Shown: positions 23,135-35,800 of the stretch, one piece after another
Layout of the letters: every line of letters starts with the position of its first letter
Position numbering within the stretch: position 1 is the first letter of the stretch
Assembly: GCA_945910005.1 (NCBI GenBank)
Contig: OX246749.1
Coordinates: 30,520,311 to 30,584,310 of the forward strand
Reading direction: 5' to 3'
Source: Isoperla grammatica
Lineage: Eukaryota; Arthropoda; Insecta; Plecoptera; Perlodidae
Length of the DNA stretch: 64,000 nucleotides
Position numbers and translations under genes: made by a program
The notes under the pieces: generated by a model
Database searches by the model: none
What the model was told of the DNA's origin: nothing
What the model saw: only the letters and a program-made list of their open reading frames with translations

Positions 23135-25815
23135 AATTGATTGCTTAGATTCAAAGCAGTAGTAAATTAATGTGCTGGCCCCCCGCACGTGACTTTTTCG
23201 ACAATGTGTCGCTACAGTTTTCGGCGCCAGGCCTTTGGCTACACGTGGGTATATTTTTTGAGTTTATAAGTCTCACCCTTCACCCCCTCCCGACGTGTTT
23301 TATGTTGACCTGCGTGCGATTTCGACGCTTCGGTTTTGCGGGAAAAATTGTAAAAAATTCAAATGTTTTTTTTGAATTTTTCGAATACTGTTGATCGCAA
23401 GTCAATTGAATGGCGGATCTTTTTGTATGTATTTTTTTAATTTGTATGGTCCCGTTTAAAAGTTACGGGCACCCAAAGGCGAAAGATTTTCGAAATTTGG
23501 ATTTGACGATTTTGGTACGTTTTTAACTTGTCACATTCGAACGGCCCTGCCTGTCGAACCAAACAAGATGTTCCATTCGTTTTTGTATTGTTACCGTCGG
23601 TTACTATCTGGGTAACTAGGATTTGGAAATTTTTCGAATCGTCCCGGAACGTTTGGCACACGGATCGTGTACATTTGGTCGCGTGCGTTTTTTAAAAGGA
23701 GTGGGGACACTTTTCTCCCACATTTTTGATTTTTGAACTTTCTCAACTTTTTCATTTTTAAGGACAAAGTTTAATCTGGATTATGGTTTGTCAATTTTTT
23801 GAATTTCGTCCCAGATGCTTAGTTATGGGCACTTTTCCATTTTCTCTACACGGTTTCAGTTTTGATTTTTTTGCGTCAAGTTGGTACTTTCGAAATGGTT
23901 TTTTTTTCTTTGTCCCGATACTGAACACTCTATCGTACAGGGCCATGAAAAAGCATTTTCAAAAAGTCACCTTTACACTTAATGACAGACGTTCGCGCAA
24001 CGCATTTTTCACGGCGTTAAGAAAACACGCAAACAAAAGTTTTCTTTTTGTATATTAAAAGTGTTATAAATACGTCATATTTAATAAATGGATATTTGTC
24101 TATTTGAAAACGTTACCTTAAAAAATTAGACTTAACGGGTGTCCGAGTTATGGTGCTTTAACAGATTTCATCCGTCTCGTATTTTTGCCGGTATTTGTCT
24201 ATGAGAATTTTTCAATGTCTTAAAAAAGCATGTTAGAGTTTTTTGAAATTTTTTTCGACCACTTTTATGAAATTTCAAGGCTATTGACAACATATTGAAC
24301 GTACCTGGACGTACCCGGCACGTACCGTCTCTGACATGATTGATCGACTCTGGATATTTGTGTAATTTTGTTTATTGATTTTCAGTTTTGAACGTCCCCC
24401 AAATGTCCCGTTTTGAACTCGGACAACCCGTTTTGGTATCATATGAAAGTGCGTTCCAATACCTTTCAGAAAATGTGCAGTTTGTTGACGTCACACGTAC
24501 CGGGACGTACCGGAAAGGTTTTGAACGTGCAAAATTCAACTTTTTTGTTTTTGACCGCCCAAAGTACGAATTTGTTATGAATTTTTTCGGAATTTTTCGT
24601 CGGAATTACTTTCTTTATCTATTCTTTATTAAATATGTTTAGTTTTTAATTTATCGAAAAAGCTCAAAACACGACGACGGGGGGGTGCCGTGTACATCGA
24701 TGTAATATGAAGAAAATCAATTTCGACACTCTTTTTTGTCATTGATGGCTTATTGTGGGCGACAAGTTTGACTTACAGACTTTGTGTTAACTTTTTTAGA
24801 AAGCGTGATTCAATATTAAATATTTGAGCTCTTTAATTCATCGAAAAAGCTCAACCCGGACTTTTGATAGGCGCCCGTGTTACACGATGCTTAACGAATA
24901 AATTGCCCAATGTTGTAGCATAGTATATAGAGTTCAAGTGTCCAGTGCCATATAGGTCCGCGAGTTGAATCCCACAATTTTCAAGTTTCTCTCTTTACTT
25001 AAGTATCCACGACAGTTTTACATGGTATGTGTACTTTTTGTACTTTATTTTTTTTGTACTTTAATTTTTTATTTCTTTTTTCAAAATCACACAATTTTCA
25101 AGTTTCTTTCTTTACCTAAGTATCTACGACAATTTTACATGAAATGTACGCAGACATACTCGAAAATTTTTCATCCACTTTAACATTTTTCAACATGACA
25201 ATTTTTTTTTTCGTAATTAATTCTTTTTCTCTTTTCCACAATTTTTAAGTTTTCCAAAAAGTGACTGATATAATAAGTTAATATGCCGGTAACCTATATT
25301 TGGCCCTGGGTAGAATAGGCCCAGAGTGACTCTGCTAGTCGTAAGAGCAGTCCCTGGGCAGGCACGCGAGTTGAGATTTTGTACCGAATATTAGAAAGGT
25401 GCAATTATGAGTGAAGCTGATGCTATTGAGAGGCATGTGGCCTTCATAATAATAAAGGGTTAATTCAAGTAGATATACATTTTAAAGCCTGTATTGACGA
25501 ATCATCACAACCTCCCCCCCACCCCCCTCCTTTCACCGATAGCTTGTCCACATACCAGCAATAAATAATGAGTCGATGATCATTCCACCTACAGAACGTA
25601 TAAATTATGCTTTCATGCAATACACATAGTTTGTTGTGGTTTCTAGTGAACCTATATATATCTCGGTCTTCTTAAGTAGTGGATCAATGAGAATGTTTGT
25701 TGTAATGTTCCAAATCAAAACGTAAATGCCGAGCTCGCGGACGCAAAGGTCAAACCATATGCTACTTCGCTGACTCTTATGGGAAGCGCCATAGTAAAGT
25801 CATATTTGCCGCGCA
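23135..25815. other. AT-rich interior between the inverted arms; no gene
   Basis: Low-complexity, T-rich DNA with only short frames and no recognisable domain. It shows old internal duplications: CACAATTTTCAAGTTTCT at about 24974 and again at about 25087, ATCGAAAAAGCTCAA at about 24653 and 24840, and scattered CGTACC(G/T)GGACGTACC motifs near 24300 and 24500. A C-rich tract near 25510-25534 would be G-quadruplex-prone on the minus strand. A single relic of the 68-bp satellite sits at 25311-25347. Confidence 0.5.
25311..25347 (-). repeat. Solitary inverted copy of the 68-bp satellite core
   Basis: The reverse complement of this stretch matches the satellite segment CTCTTACGACTAGCAGAGTC...GGGCCTATTCTA of 3243-6614. 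The match covers only about half a unit and lies about 19 kb from the array. Confidence 0.8.
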
Positions 25816-25986
25816 GCCATCGAACCGCTCCGACAGAATGCGCTACTTTCGCCGTTCGCCGCCTTCTTACATGCTTAACACCGCGATTGTCCTGTATTCT
25901 AGCGCAGCTGGTTACTAAGGTATTTGATCACACACAGAGGTTTCACACCCGATGATCACGAAAATACGCAGGAACAACTGTCACAT
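25816..25986 (-). repeat. Probable 3' LTR start of the Ty3/gypsy relic; right inverted arm
   Basis: On the minus strand a purine tract GGGGGGTGGGA (plus-strand CCCACCCCCC at about 25989) is followed by TGTGACAGTTG, the classical polypurine-tract/LTR boundary of Ty3/gypsy elements. The LTR-like sequence continues leftward and includes the segment homologous in inverted orientation to 23034-23134. The far end of the LTR was not located. Confidence 0.5.
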
Positions 25987-26029
25987 CCCACCCCCCGACA
26001 CACACTGACGTTTCCAAGCGTCCGCCCCC

Positions 26030-26140
26030 AAACAATGTTCCCCGCAGACCCAAAGCTCGACGTAGAGCGCGCCAAGCATACTGCTCGTCAACGCTCCCTG
26101 GTATCACAGCCTTTCCGGGCGAACCACAACAAACAGTGTC
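26030..26140. repeat. Single-copy homologue of the 100-bp satellite
   Basis: About 1.1 units of the 29884-45465 satellite occur here once, between the integrase C-terminus and the purine tract of the gypsy relic. The left flank (AGCGTCCGCCCCC) resembles the array's left flank (GAGCGCCCGCATCC). The right flank (CACAACAAACAGTGTCATC, then TTTCACAAC) resembles the array's right flank at 45478-45515. This looks like the unexpanded state of the same locus type. Confidence 0.8.
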
Positions 26141-26209
26141 ATCAAGTGACCTGTGGTGAGAAATACTTTCACAACTCTGCTTTCTCATCCTTAACCTTGA
26201 TCGTCCCGA

Positions 26210-27265
26210 TCAACGATGCACAGACTCATCACCATGGTAGGAAGTCAGTCGGTCAAGGTGAACTGACTTCGCTTTGGAACGGACGCTCATCTGTATGCGG
26301 TAATCAACATCATTTATCCGCGTTACAACCTTGTAGGGTCCCTCCCAGTTCCGTAGTAGCTTTGGTGATCGTCCCTTTCTTCTCGCTGGATTGAACAATC
26401 ATACTTAGCCGCCTTCCTGGAAACCAGCTTAATTCGCTCTCACGTCGTATCGGGTTTTTATACGATCGCTCTCCAGCTTAATTCGGTCCCTCACCGCCTG
26501 ATGGATCCACCTGAAAAGGAATTTTCTCAGAATGTCCAAACATGAGATCCACAGGTAGCCTCAGTTCTCTTCCATAGGTGATACGAGCCGGGGTTTCGCC
26601 AGTGCTATCATGAACTTCCGAGAGGTAGGCAAAAAGGAAGAGGGTAAATGTCGATCCCAATCTGTTTGGTAGTCATTCACCATGTTCCGCACGTGGTTCT
26701 CGACGGTCCAGTTGAATCGTCCCTTCATTCCATCTGACTGAGTGTGCAGTGGTGTGGTTCTGGTCTTTCATATACCCAGGAGACGGCAGACGTTCTGGAA
26801 GACAGTCGACTAGAAGATTCTTGCTTAATCCGACTGTAACTCCAGTGGAAAACCGTATCGGGAGAAGACATTTTTCACCAGAGCTTCAATTACGGTCACA
26901 GCCTCCTGATTCAGGATGGTAAAGGCTTCCAGCCACTTGCTAAAGTAGTCTGTGCCAATCAGGAGATATTTATTGCCCTAATCTGTTATTGGAAAAGGAC
27001 CAGCTACATCGATGGCAATGCGCTCAAATGGTGCTCCGACATTATACTGGTGCATCCGTCCTCTGCTCCGGGTCTTTGGTCCTTTACTCCGTGCGCAATC
27101 GTCGCAGCGATGACACCAGTCGATCACAACCATCCGGCACCTTAGCCAGTAGAACCGTTCCCGGACCTTGGTCACTGTTTTGTTGATACCCAAGTTCCTC
27201 CACTTGCTCCTCCGTAAATTCCTCAAAAACTCGGGTACCCTGGCCTGAGGCACTATGATTAGCAT
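26210..27265 (-). pseudogene. Ty3/gypsy integrase, inactivated
   Basis: Read on the minus strand: an N-terminal zinc-binding region ending KVRERFYW...WCHRCDDC (about 27100-27265), in which the two expected histidines are replaced. Then the catalytic core starts IAIDVAGPFP and contains IGTDYFSKW (first Asp kept). The region expected to read D-G-M-V-E-R-F-N reads D-G-M-K-G-R-F-N, so the catalytic Glu is lost. A block LAYxSxVHDSTGETPA...GRELRLPVDLMFG follows (26478-26600), and the C-terminal domain has RRKGRSPKL..NWEGPYKVV (26210-26398). Internal stops and frameshifts are present. Integration activity is not expected. Confidence 0.88.
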
Positions 27266-27539
27266 CTTCTTTTCCTTCCCGTCCCGAGACTCCCACGCTC
27301 GCTATAGGATCCCATGTTCCAAGATCAGCGAGTCCCACTGCGCCCAGTAAGCTTTTACTATGACGCTCATTGATGAGACGTCGTTTCTCGGAGGCCTCAC
27401 TTCTTGCAGTTTCCAGTTGATGAGCACCTTTAGGCAGTCATCCTTCTTTTGAGAGATGTCCCAAGTTTCATCATCCTGGAACTCATCAGGTTCCACACGG
27501 GTCCTGTGACACCCCGTGGGCTCAACCATGTCCCTCTCC

Positions 27540-28122
27540 TCATGTTTCCTACAATGCTTGCAGTCTCCCGAACAAGGTCGCGGCGACAGTGTGTCTGCAT
27601 TGGAGTGAATGTGGGCCCTCCTGTGTACAATCTGGACGTTCTACTCCTGCAGTCTTTCGATCAAACGCGCCAATTGTCCTTCTGGATTCTTAAACTGCAA
27701 AAGCCGCCTCAGGGATGCATGATCTGTGCGGATCAGAAACTCTTGCCATAGAGGTAATTATGGAATTGCTCGATGGTCTTTACATTTGTCAACAGTTCCT
27801 TTCGGGTCACACAGTATTTTCTTTCTGTGTTTGATAAAGTTTTGTTAAAGTAAGCAACTACTTTCTCTTGTTCGTGCTCGACCTGGGACAGCACACCGCC
27901 GATGCCGGTATTACTGGCATCAGTGTCCTCGATGAACATTCCTCTGGCCAATGGGTATTTTAGAACGAGAGCGGATCAGAGCAGATCCGTCAACCTTTTG
28001 AAGGATTCCTGGCTTACCTGTGTCCACACGAAAGCCTGTCTGTCCCGTGAGATCCTGTGCATAGGCTTGGCTATATCGGCAAACCCCTTCATGAACCTCT
28101 TGTAGTAGGTGCAAAGGCTTAA
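27540..28122 (-). pseudogene. Ty3/gypsy RT C-terminal part and RNase H, inactivated
   Basis: On the minus strand the RT thumb/connection motif CTYYKRFMKGFADIAKPMHR (just left of the TTAA insertion) leads into RNase H: IEDTDASNTGIGGVLSQ, then EKVVAYFNKTLS and CVTRKELL (27733-27951). After a frameshift it continues IRTDHASLRRLLQFK...PEGQLARLIERLQE and ends near N-A-D-T-L-S-P-R (about 27590). The RNase H first Asp is present. A stop follows LYGKSF and the frame is broken several times. Confidence 0.87.
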
Positions 28123-28370
28123 AGGGGTTCTCACCCGCTAGATTTATTTTATACCATATGATCTACTCCACCACACCAATCGATAATGAACCATTACACA
28201 TCGTGAGTTGAAACCTGTGAATTGTTATTAATTAATGAAATTTCTGGTTAACTGCCGCGGCGGCTGTTGGTGTCAGCCGGCTTTTGGTACGAGTGTAGGC
28301 CCTACTCCACTCGACACCGCATAGCCGACCGCGTTCATTGTGCATGCGTTCACTATTTCCCCTCCCAATA

Positions 28371-28473
<103 letters not shown>

Positions 28474-28576
28474 GAGTTAATCCAATACACAAACTGTCGG
28501 TACGCTAAATGCCGCCATAAATTGTTTGGTACTGGTTCGCTAGAATACGATTTCTTTTTACTTCTTTCAGTTGCAA

Positions 28577-28846
28577 TTAGTATGAAATCAAAATTAAGTT
28601 ATCAAATATTTGGTGGTCCGTAATACACACGTTGTCTTCTAACATACTTCTCACAGCCGGTATTTTCGCACAACAAATACATTCGGCGACTGTGGGCATA
28701 ACTGAACATTCGTCACATTTGCACCAATTTTCCTTATTGTTCCTATCGCCATCGCTAATACTTTCAATAGACTCTTTGGCTTTCTCTATTTCTGCCAATT
28801 CTTCTGCAGAATATTCGGGCTCAAACTGGTACAAAGCAGTAGCCAT
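28577..28846 (-). CDS. P2X7 ballast-like zinc domain protein, frameshifted at its C-terminus
   Basis: Start chosen at ATG 28846 (M-A-T-A-L-Y-Q-F-E-P-E-Y), because homologous small proteins characteristically begin with a Y-x-F-E-P-E-Y-like stretch followed by an E-rich helix. The core is N-W-C-K-C-D-E-C-S-V-M-P-T (residues about 40-52), E-C-I-C-C and C-I-T-D-H-Q-I-F. This is the pattern WCxCxxCxxMPT...CC...CITxHxxF of the P2X7 receptor intracellular domain, known to bind zinc and to occur as stand-alone proteins in invertebrates. The frame stops after 90 codons. In another frame the expected continuation R-H-L-A-Y-R-Q-F-V-Y-W resumes at about 28510-28475, so one net frameshift occurred near 28590. 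The frame is open upstream to 29176, but that part looks unrelated. It lies within the TTAA element. Confidence 0.7.
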   Translation of the reverse strand: MATALYQFEPEYSAEELAEIEKAKESIESISDGDRNNKENWCKCDECSVMPTVAECICCAKIPAVRSMLEDNVCITDHQIFDNLILISY

Positions 28847-29344
28847 CGAGAAATATGATACGCAAGGGTTACAATTACGAGACGATGCAATGCAAACCCG
28901 TGACCCTGACTGACTGACTACACACGTGCTGCCTGCCCCTCCTTCCCTTCCCCTCCTCCGACTATCGCGTGACTGGAAGTGCGGATGTGCACAGCAACCC
29001 TCAAAACGAAATGGAGCACCCGATAACACATCTTTATTTTGTACCTGAACGGAAGCTCCGATTACAAAACCAAAATATACGAAATACGCAGAAAAGAAAG
29101 ACGCAGCGAAAAGTATCACATCATTTTTTTTTTGAGCAGAATCCTCCAAGGTCCCAAGGCATACAGGTCGTCCCAATGCTATTTCTTATGGGAGATTTTC
29201 GCCGATGGGACCTAGCTCGAAAATCCCTAACTTTGATATTTTTTTCCCGGGTTATGGTGAACCCGATTTTTTGTCTTTTAGTCGCTAATTTCATAGCTAA
29301 TAAGCCTTAGTTAAACATATTTTTTTGGTGTAGCGGGTGAGAAC

Positions 29345-29625
29345 CCCTTTAAGAAGCTGCGTAGCTCGTGCTTGTCCTTCGGCTCAGGCCACTTCTTGAT
29401 CTGCCTGGTCTGGTTTGGTGCCGACGCCATCGCCAGACACAATATGGCAAGTAACTTCACCTCCTTCTTGAAGAGTCAGCACTTCTTCAGGCTCAACTTC
29501 AGACTGGCAGTACGCAGCTTTCCGAACACTGACATAAGATTTGCTAAGTGTTCATCAATTGACTTACCTATACCTAGTACGATGATGTTGGTCATCTGTC
29601 TCAGTTGGTCACTAACCAACCCAAC
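29345..29625 (-). pseudogene. Ty3/gypsy reverse transcriptase fragment
   Basis: The minus strand reads I-I-V-L-G then S-I-D-E-H-L-A-N-L, F-G-K-L-R-T-A-S-L-K-L and K-K-C. This matches the RT region just after the catalytic Y-x-D-D, though the DD pair itself is not intact here. It continues through H-I-V-S-like and W-P-E-P-K-D-K-H-E-L-R-S-F-L in shifted frames, up to the TTAA insertion point at 29349-29352. The N-terminal RT and protease are absent. Confidence 0.82.
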
Positions 29626-29722
29626 CACAGTCAAGCTGTTTTTACCACTTCATTGTGGAAACCCGGGTAACTCCCTTTGGGGTTGGGTTGGGTTGATCTA
29701 CCTTCCGCTCCGTAAAGTTGGC

Positions 29723-29876
29723 TCAACCTATAGTTATCCGCCTTCTTATTAGGACACCTGACCCCTGTTTCGCGCTACCAGGAGATTTACATGGTCTCTT
29801 AAGGTGACCTCGTTTTCCACACGTCCAGCATCTGATAGGACGCTTGTCGTCTTGTTCTGGACTTTCTTGCGAGCGC
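29723..29876 (-). pseudogene. gag zinc-knuckle fragment of the Ty3/gypsy relic
   Basis: The minus-strand frame contains R-C-W-T-C-G-K-R-G-H-L-K-R-P-C, a CX2CX4HX4C knuckle typical of retroelement nucleocapsid, preceded by a charged stretch. Upstream gag (higher coordinates) is replaced directly by the 100-bp satellite, so only this fragment remains. Confidence 0.8.
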
Positions 29877-29883
29877 CCGCATC

Positions 29884-32800
29884 CAAACAATGTTCCCTGC
29901 AGAACCAAAGCTCCACATAGAGCGCGCCAAGCACACAGCTCGTCAACGCTCCCTGGCAGCACAGCCTTGTCGGGCGAACCACAACAAACAATGTTCCCCG
30001 CAGACCCAAAGCTCCACATAGAGCGCGCCAAGCACACAGCTCGTCAACGCTCCCTGCAGCACAGCCTTCTCGGGCGAACCACAACAAACAATGTTCCCCG
30101 CAGACCCAAAGCTCCACATAGAGCGCGCCAAGCACACAGCTCGTCAACGCTCCCTGGCAGCACAGCCTTCTCGGGCGAACCACAACAAACAATGTTCCCC
30201 GCAGACCCAAAGCTCCACATAGAGCGCGCCAAGCACACAGCTCGTCAACGCTCCCTGCAGCACAGCCTTGTCGGGCGAACCACAACAAACAATGTTCCCC
30301 GCAGACCCAAAGCTCCACGTAGAGCGCGCCAAGCACACAGCTCGTCAACGCTCCCTGGCAGCACAGCCTTCTCGGGCGAACCACAACAAACAATGTTCCC
30401 CGCAGACCCACAGCTCCACGTAGAGCGCGCCAAGCACACAGCTCGTCAACGCTCCCTGGTATCACAGCCTTGTCGGGCGAACCACAACAAACAATGTTCC
30501 CCGCAGACCCACAGCTCCACATAGAGCGCGCCAAGCACACAGCTCGTCAACGCTCCCTGCAGCACAGCCTTGTCGGGCGAACCACAACAAACAATGTTCC
30601 CCGCAGACCCAAAGCTCCACATAGAGCGCGCCAAGCACACAGCTCGTCAACGCTCCCTGGCAGCACAGCCTTGTGGGGCGAACCACAACAAACAATGTTC
30701 CCCGCAGACCCACAGCTCCACGTAGAGCGCGCCAAGCACACAGCTCGTCAACGCTCCCCACAGCCTTGTCGGGCGAACCACAACAAACAATGTTCCCCGC
30801 AGACTCAAAGCTCCACATAGAGCGCGCCAAGCACACAGCTCGTCAACGCTCTCTGGCAGCACAGCCTTCTCGGGCGAACCACAACAAACAATGTTCCCCG
30901 CAGACTCAAAGCTCCACATAGAGCGCGCCAAGCACACAGCTCGTCAACGCTCCCTGCAGCACAGCCTTGTCGGGCGAACCACAACAAACAATGTTCCCCG
31001 CAGACCCAAAGCTCCACATAGAGCGCGCCAAGCACACAGCTCGTCAACGCTCCCTGGCAGCACAGCCTTGTCGGGCGAACCACAACAAACAATGTTCCCC
31101 GCAGTCCCACAGCTCCACATAGAGCGCGCCAAGCACACAGCTCGTCAACGCTCCCTGCAGCACAGCCTTGTCGGGCGAACCACAACAAACAATGTTCCCC
31201 GCAGACCCAAAGCTCCACATAGAGCGCGCCAAGCACACAGCTCGTCAACGCTCCCTGCAGCACAGCCTTGTCGGGCGAACCACAACAAACAATGTTCCCC
31301 GCAGACCCAAAGCTCCACATAGAGCGCGCCAAGCACACAGCTCGTCAACGCTCCCTGCAGCACAGCCTTGTCGGGCGAACCACAACAAACAATGTTCCCC
31401 GCAGACCCACAGCTCCACATAGGGCGCGCCAAGCACACAGCTCGTCAACGCTCCCTGGCAGCACAGCCTTCTCGGGCGAACCACAACAAACAATGTTCCC
31501 CGCAGACTCAAAGCTCAACATAGAGCGCGCCAAGCACACAGCTCGTCAACGCTCCCTGGCAGCACAGCCTTGTCGGGCGAACCACAACAAACAATGTTCC
31601 CCGCAGACCCAAAGCTCCACATAGAGCGCGCCAAGCACACAGCTCGTCAACGCTCCCTGGCAGCACAGCCTTGTCGGGCGAACCACAACAAACAATGTTC
31701 CCCGCAGACTCAAAGCTCCACATAGAGCGCGCCAAGCACACAGCTCGTCAACGCTCCCTGGCAGCACAGCCTTGTCGGGCGAACCACAACAAACAATGTT
31801 CCCCGCAGACCCAAAGCTTCACGTAGAGCGCGCCAAGCACACAGCTCGTCAACGCTCCCTGGCAGCACAGCCTTGTCGGGCGAACCACAACAAACAATGT
31901 TCCCCGCAGACCCAAAGCTCCACGTAGAGCGCGCCAAGCACACAGCTCGTCAACGCTCCCTGCAGCACAGCCTTGTCGGGCGAACCACAACAAACAATGT
32001 TCCCCGCAGACCCAAAGCTCCACATAGAGCGCGCCAAGCACACAGCTCGTCAACGCTCCCTGCAGCACAGCCTTGTCGGGCGAACCCAACACACAATGTT
32101 CCCCGCAGACCCAAAGCTCCACATAGAGCGCGCCAAGCACACAGCTCGTCAACGCTCCCTGCAGCACAGCCTTGTCGGGCGAACCCAACACACAATGTTC
32201 CCCGCAGACCCAAAGCTCCACATAGAGCGCGCCAAGCACACAGCTCGTCAACGCTCCCTGGCAGCACAGCCTTGTCGGGTGAACCACAACAAACAATGTT
32301 CCCCGCAGACCCAAAGCTTCACATAGAGCGCGCCAAGCACACAGCTCTTCAACGCTCCCTGCAGCACAGCCTTGTCGGGCGAACCACAACAAACAATGTT
32401 CCCCGCAGACCCACAGCTCCACATAGAGCGCGCCAAGCACACAGCTCGTCAACGCTCCCTGCAGCACAGCCTTGTCGGGCGAACCACAACAAACAATGTT
32501 CCCCGCAGACTCAAAGCTCAACATAGAGCGCGCCAAGCACACAGCTCTTCAACGCTCCCTGCAGCACAGCCTTGTCGGGCGAACCACAACAAACAATGTT
32601 CCCCGCAGACCCACAGCTCCACATAGAGCGCGCCAAGCACACAGCTCGTCAACGCTCCCTGCAGCACAGCCTTGTCGGGCGAACCACAACAAACAATGTT
32701 CCCCGCAGACCCAAAGCTCCACGTAGAGCGCGCCAAGCACACAGCTCGTCAACGCTCCCTGGCAGCACAGCCTTGTCGGGCGAACCACAACAAACAATGT

Positions 32801-35800
32801 TCCCCGCAGACCCAAAGCTCCACGTAGAGCGCGCCAAGCACACAGCTCGTCAACGCTCCCTGGCAGCACAGCCTTGTCGGGCGAACCACAACAAAGAATG
32901 TTCCCCGCAGACCCAAAGCTCCACGTAGAGCGCGCCAAGCACACAGCTCGTCAACGCTCCCTGGCAGCACAGCCTTGTCGGGCGAACCACAACAAACAAT
33001 GTTCGCAGACCCAAAGCTCCACATAGAGCGCGCCAAGCACACAGCTCGTCAACGCTCCCTGGCAGCACAGCCTTCTCGGGCGAACCACAACAAACAATGT
33101 TCCCCGCAGACCCACAGCTCCACATAGAGCGCGCCAAGCACACAGCTCGTCAACGCTCCCTGCAGCACAGCCTTGTCGGGCGAACCACAACAAACAATGT
33201 TCCCCGCAGACCCAAAGCTCCACATAGAGCGCGCCAAGCACACAGCTCGTCAACGCTCCCTGGCAGCACAGCCTTGTCGGGCGAACCACAACAAACAATG
33301 TTCCCCGCAGACTCAAAGCTCCACGTAGAGCGCGCCAAGCACACAGCTCGTCAACGCTCCCTGCAGCACAGCCTTGTCGGGCGAACCACAACAAACAATG
33401 TTCCCCGCAGACCCAAAGCTCCACATAGAGCGCGCCAAGCACACAGCTCGTCAACGCTCCCTGTAGCACAGCCTTCTCGGGCGAACCACAACAAACAATG
33501 TTCCCCGCAGACCCAAAGCTCCACATAGAGCGCGCCAAGCACACAGCTCGTCAACGCTCCCTGGCAGCACAGCCTTGTCGGGCGAACCACAACAAACAAT
33601 GTTCCCCGCAGACCCAAAGCTCCACATAGAGCGCGCCAAGCACACAGCTCGTCAACGCTCCCTGCAGCACAGCCTTGTCGGGCGAACCACAACAAACAAT
33701 GTTCCCCGCAGACCCACAGCTCCACATAGAGCGCGCCAAGCACACAGCTCGTCAACGCTCCCTGGCAGCACAGCCTTCTCTGGCGAACCACAACAAACAA
33801 TGTTCCCCGCAGACTCAAAGCTCAACATAGAGCGCGCCAAGCACACAGCTCGTCAACGCTCCCTGCAGCACAGCCTTCTCGGGCGAACCACAACAAACAA
33901 TGTTCCCCGCAGACTCAAAGCTCCACATAGAGCGCGCCAAGCACACAGCTCGTCAACGCTCCCTGCAGCACAGCCTTGTCGGGCGAACCACAACAAACAA
34001 TGTTCCCCGCAGACCCAAAGCTCCACATAGAGCGCGCCAAGCACACAGCTCGTCAACGCTCTCTGCAGCACAGCCTTGTCGGGCGAACCACAACAAACAA
34101 TGTTCCCCGCAGACCCAAAGCTCCACATAGAGCGCGCCAAGCACACAGCTCGTCAACGCTCCCTGCAGCACAGCCTTGTCGGGCGAACCACAACAAACAA
34201 TGTTCCCCGCAGACTCAAAGCTCCACGTAGAGCGCGCCAAGCACACAGCTCGTCAACGCTCCCTGCAGCACAGCCTTGTCGGGCGAACCACAACAAACAA
34301 TGTTCCCCGCAGACCCAAAGCTCCACGTAGAGCGCGCCAAGCACCCAGCTCGTCAACGCTCCCTGCAGCACAGCCTTGTCGGGCGAACCACAACAAACAA
34401 TGTTCCCCGCAGACCCAAAGCTCCACGTAGAGCGCGCCAAGCACACAGCTCGTCAACGCTCCCTGGCAGCACAGCCTTGTCGGGCGAACCACAACAAACA
34501 ATGTTCCCCGCAGACCCACAGCTCCACATAGAGCGCGCCAAGCACCCAGCTCGTCAACGCTCCCTGCAGCACAGCCTTGTCGGGCGAACCACAACAAACA
34601 ATGTTCCCCGCAGACCCACAGCTCCACATAGAGCGCGCCAAGCACACAGCTCGTCAACGCTCCCTGGCAGCACAGCCTTGTCGGGCGAACCACAACAAAC
34701 AATGTTCCCCGCAGACCCACAGCTCCACATAGAGCGCGCCAAGCACCCAGCTCGTCAACGCTCCCTGCAGCACAGCCTTGTCGGGCGAACCACAACAAAC
34801 AATGTTCCCCGCAGACCCAAAGCTCCACGTAGAGCGCGCCAAGCACACAGCTCGTCAACGCTCCCTGGCAGCACAGCCTTGTCGGGCGAACCACAACAAA
34901 CAATGTTCCCCGCAGACCCACAGCTCCACGTAGAGCGCGCCAAGCACACAGCTCGTCAACGCTCCCTGCAGCACAGCCTTGTCGGGCGAACCACAACAAA
35001 CAATGTTCCCCGCAGACCCACAGCTCCACGTAGAGCGCGCCAAGCACACAGCTCGTCAACGCTCCCTGCAGCACAGCCTTGTCGGGCGAACCACAACAAA
35101 CAATGTTCCCCGCAGACCCACAGCTCCACATAGAGCGCGCCAAGCACACAGCTCGTCAACGCTCCCTGGCAGCACAGCCTTCTCGGGCGAACCACAACAA
35201 ACAATGTTCCCCGCAGACCCACAGCTCCACATAGAGCGCGCCAAGCACCCAGCTCGTCAACGCTCCCTGCAGCACAGCCTTCTCGGGCGAACCACAACAA
35301 ACAATGTTCCCCGCAGACCCACAGCTCCACATAGAGCGCGCCAAGCACCCAGCTCGTCAACGCTCCCTGCAGCACAGCCTTCTCGGGCGAACCACAACAA
35401 ACAATGTTCCCCGCAGACCCACAGCTCCACATAGAGCGCGCCAAGCACCCAGCTCGTCAACGCTCCCTGCAGCACAGCCTTGTCGGGCGAACCACAACAA
35501 ACAATGTTCCCCGCAGACCCAAAGCTCCACATAGAGCGCGCCAAGCACCCAGCTCGTCAACGCTCCCTGCAGCACAGCCTTGTCGGGCGAACCACAACAA
35601 ACAATGTTCCCCGCAGACCCAAAGCTCCACGTAGAGCGCGCCAAGCACACAGCTCGTCAACGCTCCCTGCAGCACAGCCTTCTCGGGCGAACCACAACAA
35701 ACAATGTTCCCCGCAGATCCAAAGCTCCACGTAGAGCGCGCCAAGCACACAGCTCGTCAACGCTCCCTGGCAGCACAGCCTTGTCGGGCGAACCACAACA

